In this document: piece by piece, positions 1 through 9,186 of the stretch
Layout: the number at the start of each line of letters is the position of its first letter
How positions within the stretch are numbered: the stretch's first letter is position 1
NCBI RefSeq assembly: GCF_036059255.1
Contig: NZ_CP107947.1
Location: forward strand, 7,254,001-7,318,000
Source: Micromonospora sp. NBC_00389
Lineage (GTDB): Bacteria; Actinomycetota; Actinomycetes; Mycobacteriales; Micromonosporaceae
Direction of reading: 5' to 3'
DNA length: 64,000 bases
Translations under genes and position numbers: made by a program
The notes under the pieces: generated by a model
The model's database searches: none
What the model was told of the DNA's origin: nothing
What the model saw: only the letters and a program-made list of their open reading frames with translations

Positions 1-45
1 TCCGGTCTCCCCTCCCGCCGCGTGCCTGCGTATAGGGTGCCCCAC

Positions 46-1143
46 ATGACGATCTCGGCGGTACGCACCCACCGGGTTTCCGCACCCCTCCACACCCCCT
101 TCGTCACCGCGCTACGCCGTACCACCACAGTGGACACACTGGTCGTCGAGCTGGTCGACGCCGACGGCCGGTCCGGCTTCGGCGAGGCGCCGCAGGTCTG
201 GCAGGTCACCGGCGCGTCGGTCGCCGGAGCTGAGGCGTGCGTGCGGGAGCTGCTCGGGCCGCTGCTCACCGGACGCGACCCGGACGACCTGGTGACCCGC
301 TGCGCCGAGGTACAGCGCGCGGTGGTCGGCAACGAGGCGGCGAAGGCCGCGGTGGACGTGGCCCTGCACGACCTGGCCGCCCGGCGGCTGGGCGTACCCC
401 TGGTGCGGCTGCTCGGCGGCACCAAGCTGCGGGTGCCCACGGACGTCACGCTGGCCGCGGGCGACGCGGTGGACCTGGCAGCGGCCGCACGGCAGCGACA
501 GGCCGACGGCTTCGGCGTGCTCAAGCTGAAGGTCGGCACCGACGCGGCCGGCGACCTGGACCGGGTGCGGGCGGTCCGCTCGGCGGTCGGCGCCGGGGTC
601 CAGATCCGCCTCGACGCCAACCAGGGCTGGACGCCCCGCGAGGCGGTCCGGGTGATCCGCGGCATCGAGGACGCGGGGCTCGATGTGGAGCTGGTCGAGC
701 AGCCGGTGGCCCGCTGGGACCTGGACGGGATGGCCTGGGTCAGCGACCGGGTGTCCGTGCCGATCCTGGCCGACGAGGCGGTCTTCGGGGTTCGTGACCT
801 GGTGGAGGTGATCCGCCGCCGGGCCGCCGACCTGGTCAACGTCAAGCTGGCCAAGTGCGGCGGGCTGCACCCGGCGCGCACCCTGCTGGATCTGGCCTCC
901 GCGCACGGGCTCGGCACGGTGGTGGGGTCGATGATGGAGACCCAGATCGGCATCGGCGCGGCCGCGAGCCTGGTCGCCGCGTACGGCACCACCGCAGTCT
1001 CCGACCTGGACGCCGCCTGGTGGCTGGCCTGGTCGCCGGTGCACGGCGGGCTGCACTACGAGGCAGCCACCGTGGTGCTTCCGGACGCCCCCGGCCTGGG
1101 CATTTCCGGCTTGGCTGAAGCAAAGATACAGACCCGCAGTTGA
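46..1143 (+). CDS. dipeptide epimerase (L-Ala-D/L-Glu epimerase, enolase superfamily)
   Basis: Mandelate racemase/muconate lactonizing enzyme fold of about 365 residues. The acid-base and metal residues of the dipeptide epimerase group are visible: LKLKVG (K160/K162), DANQGW (D190), VEQP (E218), ADEAVF (D243) and KLAK (K267). By family knowledge it interconverts L-Ala-L-Glu and L-Ala-D-Glu during recycling of murein peptides in the cytoplasm. The ATG at 46 is preferred over an in-frame GTG at 22 because it begins the conserved first strand. The next gene encodes an NlpC/P60 endopeptidase, the same pairing as Bacillus ykfB-ykfC, which supports muropeptide catabolism. Other members epimerise other dipeptides, so the exact substrate is inferred. 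Confidence 0.85.
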   Translation: MTISAVRTHRVSAPLHTPFVTALRRTTTVDTLVVELVDADGRSGFGEAPQVWQVTGASVAGAEACVRELLGPLLTGRDPDDLVTRCAEVQRAVVGNEAAKAAVDVALHDLAARRLGVPLVRLLGGTKLRVPTDVTLAAGDAVDLAAAARQRQADGFGVLKLKVGTDAAGDLDRVRAVRSAVGAGVQIRLDANQGWTPREAVRVIRGIEDAGLDVELVEQPVARWDLDGMAWVSDRVSVPILADEAVFGVRDLVEVIRRRAADLVNVKLAKCGGLHPARTLLDLASAHGLGTVVGSMMETQIGIGAAASLVAAYGTTAVSDLDAAWWLAWSPVHGGLHYEAATVVLPDAPGLGISGLAEAKIQTRS

Positions 1144-1203
1144 TGATCGTTAGTTTCTTTCATATGGTTTCCGGAGGACGGCCGACACGAGCTGGGGGTT
1201 GAC

Positions 1204-2121
1204 GTGGAGCTGCAACCGGGCCGCGAGGCCGTCGTCCGGGTCGCGGTGGCGACGCTCTGGACCCGCCCCGAGGCGGTCCGCGCCGTCGACGGGCCGGCGC
1301 TCACCGCGCGCGCCGACATCCCGGCCTGGGTCTCCGGCCTGGACACCGACCAGCAGGTCGGCGACTGCGTGCTGAGCCAACTGCTGCTGGGTGAGCGGGT
1401 GCTCATCAGCGAGCTGCGCCCGGACGGTTGGGCGCGGGTGGTGGCCGTCGAGCAGCCCGCCGCCACGCTGGATCCGCGCGGCTACCCGGGCTGGCTACCG
1501 GCCGACCAACTGGCCCCCGTCGACCCGGCCGTCACCGGCCGCCCGCTGGTGGTGGACGCCACGGTCATCGGGCTGCGCGCCGCGCCGGACGGGCCGGTCG
1601 TGCTGCCCGGCGTGGTCGTCGGCACCCGTCTCGTCCCGGCCGGTCCGGCGCTCAACGGTTGGCAGCCGGTGCACGTCCCCGGTCAGGCCGCGCCGCTCTG
1701 GCTGCCCGACGGCCAGTTGGTCCCGGCACCGGCCGAGCCGCCCAGCGCCGCCGATGCGCTCGCGGTGGCGCAGCGGCTGCTGCACGTGGCCTACGTCTGG
1801 GGCGGGCTCTCCTCGTACGGCATCGACTGCTCCGGGCTGGTGCACCTGGCCTGGCGCCGGTTCGGGGTGCTGCTGCCCCGCGACGCGGCCGACCAGGCGG
1901 CGGCGACCACCCCCCTGCCGCTGGGCGCGGAACGCCCCGGAGACCTCTACTTCTTCGCCCGCCCCGGCCGGAAGATCCACCACATCGGAATCGTCACGGC
2001 CGTCCCCGGCGACCACGAGAACCGGCGGATGCTGCACGCCTGCTACCGGCGGCGGCGGGTCGTGGAGGAGCCAATGCCGGCCGATCGGACCGCGACCCTG
2101 GTCGGCGTGCACCGGGTCTGA
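1204..2121 (+). CDS. NlpC/P60 family peptidase, YkfC-like
   Basis: A 305-residue protein with N-terminal SH3-like beta domains (about residues 1-180) and a C-terminal NlpC/P60 cysteine peptidase domain. The nucleophile is in YGIDCSGL (C209) and the catalytic His in KIHHIGIV (H260). There is no signal peptide, so it should be cytosolic. By homology with YkfC it cleaves gamma-D-Glu-diamino-acid bonds in released murein peptides and makes the L-Ala-D-Glu used by the upstream epimerase. It starts at GTG 1204, 60 bp after the epimerase stop and on the same strand, so the two are probably co-transcribed. It converges with the TerC gene 36 bp downstream. Confidence 0.85.
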   Translation: MELQPGREAVVRVAVATLWTRPEAVRAVDGPALTARADIPAWVSGLDTDQQVGDCVLSQLLLGERVLISELRPDGWARVVAVEQPAATLDPRGYPGWLPADQLAPVDPAVTGRPLVVDATVIGLRAAPDGPVVLPGVVVGTRLVPAGPALNGWQPVHVPGQAAPLWLPDGQLVPAPAEPPSAADALAVAQRLLHVAYVWGGLSSYGIDCSGLVHLAWRRFGVLLPRDAADQAAATTPLPLGAERPGDLYFFARPGRKIHHIGIVTAVPGDHENRRMLHACYRRRRVVEEPMPADRTATLVGVHRV

Positions 2122-2157
2122 CCAGCCGGGCGCGTCCCCACGCCCGGCCGGCGGTGG

Positions 2158-3156
2158 TCAGCGCCGGGCCTCGGCCAGCTCGCGCCGCCGGTCCCGGGAG
2201 GACTTCACCAGACTGGCGATCGTGGCGACGCCGAGCGTGCCGAGGATGATCAGCAGGGACAGCCAGATCGGGATGTGCGGCGCCCAGCCCACGTGCTCCC
2301 CGCCGTTGATGAACGGCAGGTTGTTGTCGGCCAGCGCCTCCAGCACCAGCTTGACCCCGATGAAGCCGAGCACCACGGCCAGCCCGTAGCTCAGGTAGAT
2401 CAGCCGGTCGAGCAGGCCACCGAGCAGGAAGTAGAGCTGGCGCAGGCCCATCAGCGCGAAGACGTTCGCGGTGAAGACCAGGTACGGCTCCTGGGTGATG
2501 CCGAAGATCGCCGGGATCGAGTCCAACGCGAAGATCAGGTCGGTGGTGCCGATCGCGATCATCACGATCAGCATCGGGGTGAACAGCCGCCGGCCGTTGA
2601 AGTGCGTGGTCAGCTTCGCGCCGTCGTAGTCCTTGGAGATCGGCAGTGCCTTGCGGCTCCACCGGATCAACAGGTTTTCGGAGAACTCGTCCTCGTCCGG
2701 CTCACCCTGCCGGGCCAGGTTGACCGCGGTGTAGATCAGGAAGGCGCCGAAGATGTAGAAGACCCAGGAGAACTGCGAGATCAAGGCGGCGCCGGCGGCG
2801 ATGAATCCGCCGCGCATCACCAACGCCAGCACGATGCCGACCAGCAACACCTTCTGCTGGTACTGCCGGGGCACACCGAAGCGGGCCATGATGATCACGA
2901 AGACGAAGAGGTTGTCCACCGAGAGGCTGTACTCGGTGAGCCAGCCGGTGTAGAACTGCCCGGCCGCGCTGGCCCCGGAGGTCAACCAGACACCGGCGCC
3001 GAAGAGCAGGGCCAGGCCGACGTAGAAGCTGACCCAGAGACTCGACTCACGCACGCTCGGCTCGTGCGGGCGTCGACCGATGATCAACAGGTCGACGAGC
3101 AGGACCGCAGTCAGTGCGACGAGGGTCCCCGCCCACACCAATCCGGACACGTCCAA
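2158..3156 (-). CDS. TerC family integral membrane protein
   Basis: A 332-residue polytopic protein with about 8-9 hydrophobic segments and the TerC hallmarks: the acidic intramembrane motif EYSLSVDNLFVF near residue 75, a second acidic segment ALDSIPAIFG, and the FALMGLRQLYFLL stretch. Known family members (Alx, MeeF/MeeY) export manganese or supply metal to exoenzymes; older tellurite-resistance labels are less informative. The start appears to be TTG at 3156 with GGAGG about 8 bp upstream; GTG at 3150 is an alternative. A structured leader at 3299-3361 lies on the same strand and probably controls it. Confidence 0.85.
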   Translation of the reverse strand: MDVSGLVWAGTLVALTAVLLVDLLIIGRRPHEPSVRESSLWVSFYVGLALLFGAGVWLTSGASAAGQFYTGWLTEYSLSVDNLFVFVIIMARFGVPRQYQQKVLLVGIVLALVMRGGFIAAGAALISQFSWVFYIFGAFLIYTAVNLARQGEPDEDEFSENLLIRWSRKALPISKDYDGAKLTTHFNGRRLFTPMLIVMIAIGTTDLIFALDSIPAIFGITQEPYLVFTANVFALMGLRQLYFLLGGLLDRLIYLSYGLAVVLGFIGVKLVLEALADNNLPFINGGEHVGWAPHIPIWLSLLIILGTLGVATIASLVKSSRDRRRELAEARR

Positions 3157-3298
3157 CGTTCATTCCTCCGGCAGACACGCGGCGTCGGGCACACCGTACG
3201 CCCCTGCGGGTCCCGGCGTGCCGCTCACGCTCACTCTGGTGACTGTCGGAGGTCTCTTCCGCCACCGCCCGCGAGCGGGACGGCGACCGACGGCGCCG

Positions 3299-3361
3299 GG
3301 TCGTACGCCGAAAACCGGCGGTCGACCGTGCTGACGACTCCGTCGCGAGGGAATACTCCCC
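3299..3361 (-). promoter_or_regulatory. candidate structured RNA leader of the TerC gene
   Basis: Read on the minus strand about 140-205 nt before the TerC start, three hairpins follow in series: GGGA-GTAT-TCCC (3349-3360), CGAC-gga-GTCG (3335-3345), and a two-step helix GGTCG/CGACC enclosing CGCCG-gtttt-CGGCG (3299-3327). The upstream stretch GAGGGGAGTATTCCC resembles the GGGGAGUA-type box of Mn-sensing yybP-ykoY leaders found before TerC/Alx genes. Class membership is inference; no covariance search was possible. The rest of the 3157-3479 gap holds the TerC 5' UTR and the inverted repeat at 3390-3460. Confidence 0.45.
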
Positions 3362-3389
3362 TCCTCGATGACCATTCTTGCCCACCACG

Positions 3390-3460
3390 CCGTGTGATCG
3401 CACCCCGGGTAGCCGGTGTTACCGGCCACCCGCCGGCCGGGAATACCCCGCGACACACGG
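3390..3460 (-). terminator. inverted repeat downstream of nadR, probable terminator
   Basis: The arms CCGTGTG (3390-3396) and CACACGG (3454-3460) enclose GC-rich self-complementary sequence with CCGGGTAGCCGG and CCGGCCGGG. It lies just after the nadR stop on the minus strand and before the TerC leader. It probably ends the pnuC-nadR transcript, though it could also be part of a longer TerC leader. Confidence 0.4.
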
Positions 3461-3479
3461 TCTAACGCGTCCTAGGAGG

Positions 3480-4619
3480 CTAGTGCGTGTCGGGTGCGGC
3501 GAGCGGGTCGGCGAGCGACCAGCCGGCGGCGAGCAACGCGTCGCAGGCAGCCACCGCCCGGGGCAGCCGCTCGGCGTGCGGTCCCACCAGCTCCACCACC
3601 GGCACGCCGCACCCGGCCAGCTCGGTGCGGAACCGCTCGGTCATCCAGCCCCGCAGGTGCTCCCCGTCACGCAGCCCGTCGTCGGCGAAGGGCACGCCCC
3701 GGTGGTCGGTCAGCAGGTACAGCGCAGGTCGACGGGCCGCCGCCCGGACCGCCGGAGACGTACTACCGAGGTAGCGCTCCTCCCAGACAGCGGTGGCCCG
3801 CGCGTCGGTGTCGCAGAAGAGCAGCGGCCCGGACGAGCGGGCCGCCGCGTCCTCGGCCGCCTGCTGCTCGCGGACCACCGTGCGGAAGTCATCCCGATCC
3901 CAGCTCACGTCGAAGACGCTCGCCCCGGGCGAGTCTTCCCGCAGCCGGGCCAGCTTGCGGGCGGTCAGCTCCCGGCCGTACTCCGGCACCCAGCCGGTGC
4001 GGTAGTGCGCGGCGAGCGCCATCGCCATCGTGGTGGTGCCGGTCGACTCGGCACCGACCACCACCACCCGCCGGACGAACCAGGCGCGCACCGGCGGGCT
4101 CAGCCACCGCCAGTGACCCACCGGGTCCGCCCGCACGGCGGTCCCGGAGACCGGCACGGTCCGCCGGTCCGGATCCACCGACACGGGTACGGCGTCGAAG
4201 CGGCGGGCCAACTCGGCGCCGTACGCCTCAGAGGAGAAGACGGCGTCCACCGCCCCCGGTCCGACCGCCTCGCGGAACACCGCGCAGTGCGCGTCCCAGA
4301 CCACCGGGTCGGCGTAGTCCACCGGGTGGTCGTCGTACCGGCCGACGAACCGGACCCACGGGGTGTCCGCGTGCACCTCCCGCAGCCAGTCCAGCCGCAC
4401 CTCGAGCGGGATGGACTCGCGGCGCGAGGGCGCCACCACCACGGTGACCGTGGCGCACCGGGCAGCCGCGGCCGCGATCAGCGCGTGGTGCCCGGCGTGC
4501 GGCGGATAGAACTTCCCCACCACCATCCCGTGCCGGAATTCCGCAGCGTCCGCCTGCTCCGGCGAGCGGGGTGTCGGCGGGCGGGGTGTCGGCCGGCGGT
4601 CTGGTGCCCGCTCGGTCAC
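3480..4619 (-). CDS. nadR: NadR-like NMN adenylyltransferase / nicotinamide riboside kinase
   Basis: A 379-residue two-domain protein. The N-terminal nucleotidyltransferase domain carries GKFYPPHAGHHALI (family GxFxPxHxGH motif). The C-terminal P-loop kinase domain starts at VVVVGAESTGTTTMA; its Walker A, GAESTGTTT, has Thr where Lys is usual, as in several NadR-type kinases. The HTH repressor domain of enterobacterial NadR is absent. Predicted role: phosphorylate nicotinamide riboside to NMN and adenylate it to NAD. The GTG start at 4619 overlaps the pnuC stop in a GTGA, indicating translational coupling with the transporter that would supply the riboside. Confidence 0.85.
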   Translation of the reverse strand: MTERAPDRRPTPRPPTPRSPEQADAAEFRHGMVVGKFYPPHAGHHALIAAAAARCATVTVVVAPSRRESIPLEVRLDWLREVHADTPWVRFVGRYDDHPVDYADPVVWDAHCAVFREAVGPGAVDAVFSSEAYGAELARRFDAVPVSVDPDRRTVPVSGTAVRADPVGHWRWLSPPVRAWFVRRVVVVGAESTGTTTMAMALAAHYRTGWVPEYGRELTARKLARLREDSPGASVFDVSWDRDDFRTVVREQQAAEDAAARSSGPLLFCDTDARATAVWEERYLGSTSPAVRAAARRPALYLLTDHRGVPFADDGLRDGEHLRGWMTERFRTELAGCGVPVVELVGPHAERLPRAVAACDALLAAGWSLADPLAAPDTH

Positions 4620-5269
4620 GCGGTGACCCGGGCCGGGCCGGGCGGGACGTGGGTCGGCCGGTCGGCCCGGCGCAGGTCCGCACGCCAGGCCCGCAGCCCG
4701 AGCACGCAGAGGGCGAGGAACACCAGGTACAGGACGGCGGTCAGGTGCAGCCCCTTGTACGCGTAGAGCGGGATGTAGATCAGGTCGGCGGCGATCCAGA
4801 GCCACCAGCTCTCCACCCGCTTGCGGGTCTGCCCGTATGTGGCCAGCAGGGACAGCGTGGTGGTCAGCGCGTCCGGCAGCGGCACCGTCGAGTCGGTGGC
4901 CCGGTCCAGCAGGACCCAGAGCGCGCCGGTGAGCAGCACCCCTGCGACGGCCAGCGCCAGCCACTCCCGCCGCCCGGTCCGGCTCACCGTGAGCCGGGTC
5001 CGCCGCTCGCCACCGAACAGCCAGTGCCACCAGCCGTAGCAGCCGAGCGCGACGTAGACGACCTGGAGCCCGGCGTCGGCGTACAGGCCGGCGGTCCAGA
5101 ACAGCAGCATGAGCAGCAGCACGTTGGCGATGCCGACCGGCCAGTTCGCGATCCGCTGCCGGGCCACCAGCCAGACGTTGAGCACGCCGGTGGCGAACCC
5201 GAGCAGTTCCGCCCACGTGGTCCCGGTGCCGGCCACCCGGAACGCGGTGCCGGTGAGCCAGTCGATCAT
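4616..5269 (-). CDS. pnuC: PnuC nicotinamide riboside (or related vitamin) transporter
   Basis: A 217-residue protein with about seven membrane segments and PnuC signatures: WPVGIANVLLLM near residue 41, and W-rich YGWWHWLFGG followed later by WWLWIAADLIYIPLYAYKG. PnuC proteins are SWEET-like facilitators that move unphosphorylated vitamin precursors. Fusion-like coupling to a NadR-type kinase, which traps the substrate by phosphorylation, points to nicotinamide riboside. The start is ATG 5269 with GAGGG upstream. It is the first gene of a two-gene NAD-salvage operon. Confidence 0.85.
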   Translation of the reverse strand: MIDWLTGTAFRVAGTGTTWAELLGFATGVLNVWLVARQRIANWPVGIANVLLLMLLFWTAGLYADAGLQVVYVALGCYGWWHWLFGGERRTRLTVSRTGRREWLALAVAGVLLTGALWVLLDRATDSTVPLPDALTTTLSLLATYGQTRKRVESWWLWIAADLIYIPLYAYKGLHLTAVLYLVFLALCVLGLRAWRADLRRADRPTHVPPGPARVTA

Positions 5270-5366
5270 CACAGCGCCCTCCCGGGCACCCACCCTAGGG
5301 CCACTGTCGACACCGGAACAGACCCCACCACGCCGTCGGGCCGGCCCGCCGTGGGAGGCTTCCGAC

Positions 5367-5660
5367 ATGGTGCTTGAGGTCGCGTTGATCGACGTACTGC
5401 CCGGACACGAGGATGAGTTCGCCGCCGCGTACGCCCAGGGTCACCCGGTGCTCGCCGGCGCACCCGGCTGCCGGTCGGTGCGGATGACCCGGGGGATCGA
5501 GTCCCCGACCCGGTTCGTGCTGCTGGTCGAGTGGGACTCGGTCGAGGCGCACAACGACAACTTCCGGGCCACCGAGCGGTTCACCCGGTGGCGCGAGCTG
5601 ATCGGGCCGCACTTCGCCGGGCCTCCCCTCGTCGAGCACTTCATCGACGTACCGGCCTGA
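5367..5660 (+). CDS. antibiotic biosynthesis monooxygenase (ABM) fold protein
   Basis: A 97-residue ferredoxin-like alpha/beta-barrel protein with the ABM pattern: an N-terminal strand VLEVALIDVLPGHEDEF, the central SVRMTRGIESPTRFVLLVEW and the C-terminal PHFAGPPLVEHFI. Family members include heme-degrading and quinol monooxygenases, but many are uncharacterised. The ATG at 5367 follows GGGAGG at 5353-5358. It is a single gene divergent from pnuC with no pathway context, so substrate and cofactor are unknown. Confidence 0.75.
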   Translation: MVLEVALIDVLPGHEDEFAAAYAQGHPVLAGAPGCRSVRMTRGIESPTRFVLLVEWDSVEAHNDNFRATERFTRWRELIGPHFAGPPLVEHFIDVPA

Positions 5661-5766
5661 GCGGAGCTGTCGTACCCCGCGGTTATCGTGCCCACCGCAC
5701 GCGCCGGCCGCCGGTCCCGACGGGCTCGGGGGCGCCGGGCCCGGTGGCCGCGCGGCGCCGCTGCCC

Positions 5767-6629
5767 TCATTCCCCGACGCGTCGGGCCAGCGCGGTGACC
5801 GTCTCCGCCGGTGACAACGCGGCGGCCAGCAGCGCCTCGGTCATCCGCTCGTACCGGTCGACGTCCAGCACGGTGGCCAGCCGGACGTCGGTGGTCAACG
5901 CCTCCAGCATCACCGTCCGCGGGTCCGCCGGGTCGGGGAAGGCATACCAGGAGTACGGGGTGAGCGGGTGCAGCCCGCCGTCGGCCGCCGCGCCACGGGG
6001 CAACAGCCGGATCGTCACGTGGGCCAGCCCGGTCACGGCGACCAGGTGCCGCAGTTGCTCACGCCAGACCGGGACCGGCAAATCGCCCGGGTCGCAGGCC
6101 GCCTCGGCGAGCACCACCGTGTAGCGCGCTGGGTCGGCGCGACGCAGCACCCTCCTGCCGCAGACCCCGGGCACGCACCTCGGCGTCCACGTCGATCTCC
6201 GGCGTGAACAGGGCGCCGGGCGGAGACCCGGAACCGGGCGTACTCCGGCGTCTGGAGCAGCCCCGGCACGACCGCCGGCTGGTACTCGACGATGTGGGCA
6301 GCGCCCGCCTCCAGCTCGGCGTACGTACGCTGCCGCTCGCTCATCTCGCCCAGCGTCTTCCACCAGCCGCGACTGGTGGCCGCGTCCCGGGCGATCACGA
6401 TCAGCGCGTCCCGAGCCGGCGCCGGCACCTGGTAGATGTCCAGCAGATCCAGCACGTCGGCGAGGTCCGGTCGGCTCTGGCCCAGCTCGATGCGGGACAG
6501 TTTCGACGTCGAGGCCCAGCCCAGCCGGTCACAGACCTGCTCCAGGGTCAACGCCTCGCGCCGGCGTAGCTGGCGCAGCTCGGCACCGAGCCGCACACGT
6601 CGAATGACAGGACTCGTTGGCAACGGCAT
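5767..6629 (-). pseudogene. XRE family regulator with DUF5753, broken by two +1 frameshifts
   Basis: The N-terminal half (from ATG 6629) reads as an XRE helix-turn-helix protein: RLGAELRQLRRREALTLEQ, then LGWASTSKLSRIELG, running to VPGLLQTPEYARFRVSA. The frame then moves near 6215-6222 to a short open stretch reading GALFTPEIDVDAEVRARGL, and moves again near 6150-6156 to VLRRADPARYTVVLAEAA and the DUF5753 end at 5767. Removing one base from a CCC run and one from a GGG run (coding strand) restores a continuous protein of about 286 residues, the normal family length. It is either a decaying gene or two sequencing errors. Intact relatives are actinomycete regulators often paired with DUF397 proteins; none is adjacent here. 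Confidence 0.8.
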
Positions 6630-6778
6630 CCCCGCCTCCCCACCGAGGGAGAGTACGCAGGACGGTCACCCAGTGCAATACCGTGCTCGCACACCGCTAC
6701 CGACTGACCTCTCCCGACGACCGATCGGACCGGCCCGTACCTGCCGTTCCGCACCCGCTGTGGCCGCCGGGGCGGCCG

Positions 6779-8887
6779 TCACTTCACGCCGGTCGCGTCC
6801 ATTCCGCGCAGCTCCTTCTTCAGGTCGGAGACCTCGTCGCGGATCCGGGCCGCCAGCTCGAACTGCAGCTCGCGGGCGGCGGCCAGCATCTGGTCGTTCA
6901 GCTCCTGGATGAGCTGGGCCAGGTCGGCGCGGGCCATCCCCTCCCGCGAGGTGGTGGTGGCGGCCGCCCGACTCCGGCTGCGGGTCTCCTTGACCGGCGC
7001 CTTGCCCCGGGAGAGCTGGCGCACCGCACCGCCGACCCGGGAGTTTTCGGTGTCCTCCGCCTCGCGGTAGATGTCGTCCAGGATGTCGTGGATCTTCTTG
7101 CGCAGCGGCTCCGGGCTGACCCCGTGCGCCTCGTTGTGCGCGATCTGCTTCGCCCGCCGCCGATCGGTCTCGTCGATCGCGTTCGCCATCGACGGAGTGA
7201 TCTTGTCGGCGTACATGTGCACCTGACCGGAGACGTTACGGGCGGCCCGCCCGATGGTCTGGATCAGCGACCGGCCGCTGCGCAGGAAGCCCTCCTTGTC
7301 AGCGTCGAGGATCGCCACCAACGACACCTCGGGCAGGTCCAGACCTTCGCGGAGCAGGTTGATGCCGACCAGCACGTCGTAGTCGCCCTTGCGCAGCTCG
7401 CGCAGCAGCTCCACCCGGCGCAGCGTGTCGACCTCCGAGTGCAGGTAACGCACCCGGATGCCGTTCTCCAGCAGGTAGTCCGACAGGTCCTCGGCCATCT
7501 TCTTGGTCAGCGTGGTGACCAGCACCCGTTCGTCCCGATCGGTACGCAGCTTGATCTCGTGCATCAGGTCGTCGATCTGGCCCTTGGTCGGCTTGATCAC
7601 GACCTCCGGGTCGACCAGCCCGGTGGGCCGGATGACCTGCTCGACGAACTCACCCTGAGCCTGCTCCAGCTCCCACGGGCCGGGGGTCGCGGAGAGGTAG
7701 ACCATCTGGCCGACCCGCTCCAGGAACTCGTCGAAGCGCAGCGGCCGGTTGTCGGCCGCGCTGGGCAGCCGGAAGCCGTGGTCGATGAGCATCCGCTTGC
7801 GGGACGCGTCGCCCTCGTACATGCCGCCGATCTGCGGGATCGTCACGTGCGACTCGTCGACGACGGTGAGGAAGTCGTCCGGGAAGTAGTCGAGCAGGCA
7901 GTGCGGCGGGCTGCCGGGCAGCCGCCCATCCATGTGCATCGAGTAGTTCTCGATGCCCGAGCAGAAGCCCACCTGCCGCATCATCTCGATGTCGTAGGTG
8001 GTGCGCATCCGCAGCCGCTGCGCCTCCAGCAGCTTGCCCTGCCGCTCCAGCTCGGCGAGCCGTTCGGCCAGCTCCGCCTCGATGTCGCGGATCGCCCGCT
8101 CCATCCGCTCCGGGCCGGCCGCGTAGTGCGTGGCCGGGAAGATGACCAGCTGGTCGACCTCGCGGACCACGTCACCGGTCAGTGGATTGAGGTAGTAGAG
8201 CTTCTCCACCTCGTCGCCGAACAGCTCGATGCGGACCGCCAACTCCTCGTACGCCGGGATGATCTCCAGCGTGTCGCCGCGGACCCGGAACGTGCCCCGC
8301 TGGAAGGCCATGTCGTTGCGGGTGTAGCGGATGTCGACCAGCCGCCGCAGCAACTGGTCGCGGTCGACCTCCTGGCCGACGCCGACCCGGATCGCCCGGT
8401 CCAGGTACTCCTCCGGGGTGCCCAGGCCGTAGATCGCCGACACGGTGGCCACCACGACCACATCACGGCGGGTGAGCAGCGACATCGTCGCCGAGTGCCG
8501 CAGCCGCTCGACCTCCTCGTTGATCGAGGAGTCCTTCTCGATGTAGGTGTCGGTCTGCGGGATGTACGCCTCGGGCTGGTAGTAGTCGTAGTACGAGACG
8601 AAGTATTCGACGGCGTTGTCCGGCAGCAGCTCGCTGAACTCCTTGGCCAGCTGCGCGCAGAGCGTCTTGTTCGGGGCGAGCACCAGGGTCGGGCGCTGCA
8701 GCCGCTCGATCAGCCACGCGGTGGTGGCGCTCTTGCCGGTGCCGGTCGCGCCGAGCAGCACCGTGTTGCGGTCGCCGCGCCGAACCCGACGCTCCAGATC
8801 GTCGATGGCGGCCGGCTGGTCGCCGGCCGGCTGAAACTCACTGACGACCTGGAAGCGGCCGTCCAGCCGAGGAATGTCGAGCGCCAT
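6779..8887 (-). CDS. uvrB: excinuclease ABC subunit UvrB
   Basis: Full-length 702-residue UvrB. The Walker A motif GATGTGKS is near residue 45, the damage-verifying beta-hairpin region [20 protein letters not shown] follows, then DESH (Walker B) and helicase motifs GRAARN and TIGRAARN, and the C-terminal UVR motif ([16 protein letters not shown]) that binds UvrC. It acts with UvrA and UvrC in nucleotide excision repair, loading on damaged DNA as the damage-verification helicase. The ATG at 8887 matches the conserved N-terminus. It is transcribed alone; the long open frame on the other strand is an antisense shadow. Confidence 0.98.
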   Translation of the reverse strand: MALDIPRLDGRFQVVSEFQPAGDQPAAIDDLERRVRRGDRNTVLLGATGTGKSATTAWLIERLQRPTLVLAPNKTLCAQLAKEFSELLPDNAVEYFVSYYDYYQPEAYIPQTDTYIEKDSSINEEVERLRHSATMSLLTRRDVVVVATVSAIYGLGTPEEYLDRAIRVGVGQEVDRDQLLRRLVDIRYTRNDMAFQRGTFRVRGDTLEIIPAYEELAVRIELFGDEVEKLYYLNPLTGDVVREVDQLVIFPATHYAAGPERMERAIRDIEAELAERLAELERQGKLLEAQRLRMRTTYDIEMMRQVGFCSGIENYSMHMDGRLPGSPPHCLLDYFPDDFLTVVDESHVTIPQIGGMYEGDASRKRMLIDHGFRLPSAADNRPLRFDEFLERVGQMVYLSATPGPWELEQAQGEFVEQVIRPTGLVDPEVVIKPTKGQIDDLMHEIKLRTDRDERVLVTTLTKKMAEDLSDYLLENGIRVRYLHSEVDTLRRVELLRELRKGDYDVLVGINLLREGLDLPEVSLVAILDADKEGFLRSGRSLIQTIGRAARNVSGQVHMYADKITPSMANAIDETDRRRAKQIAHNEAHGVSPEPLRKKIHDILDDIYREAEDTENSRVGGAVRQLSRGKAPVKETRSRSRAAATTTSREGMARADLAQLIQELNDQMLAAARELQFELAARIRDEVSDLKKELRGMDATGVK

Positions 8888-9186
8888 GACCTCAACGGTA
8901 CGCCGGAGGTCCGACAGGAACGGCCGTCACGCCGGGTACGTGATCAGCTTCAATATTCCCATTGTGTGGCGCATGTCACCGGCACTAGGCTCTCGCTGTA
9001 GGCCGCTCGCGGCGGCCGACCGGGCCGGTGGCCAGGCCGTCATCTCGGCCGGCCGCCCCCGGCACAGCGGGTCGCAGCACCCGGCGCGTCCGGCGTGCGC
9101 ACCCGTGTGGTCGCGCTCGAGGCGCAGACCGGCCGCCGCGAGCGCCCTGCTCGTCACCCCGGCGCCGCCCCGCCCGTTTCACATCC
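8888..9186 (+). promoter_or_regulatory. intergenic region with possible promoter for the 9187 gene
   Basis: This 299-bp gap separates divergent uvrB and the membrane-anchored protein. A plausible promoter on the plus strand is TTGTGT near 8965 followed 18 bp later by TAGGCT near 8989. It would leave a 5' UTR of roughly 190 nt. No hairpin or small gene is evident. Confidence 0.25.

Noticed and set aside
6617-9001. 794-residue open frame antisense to uvrB
   Set aside because: No domain or conserved motif; composition (His, Arg, Val, Gln) is that of a codon-position shadow of uvrB.
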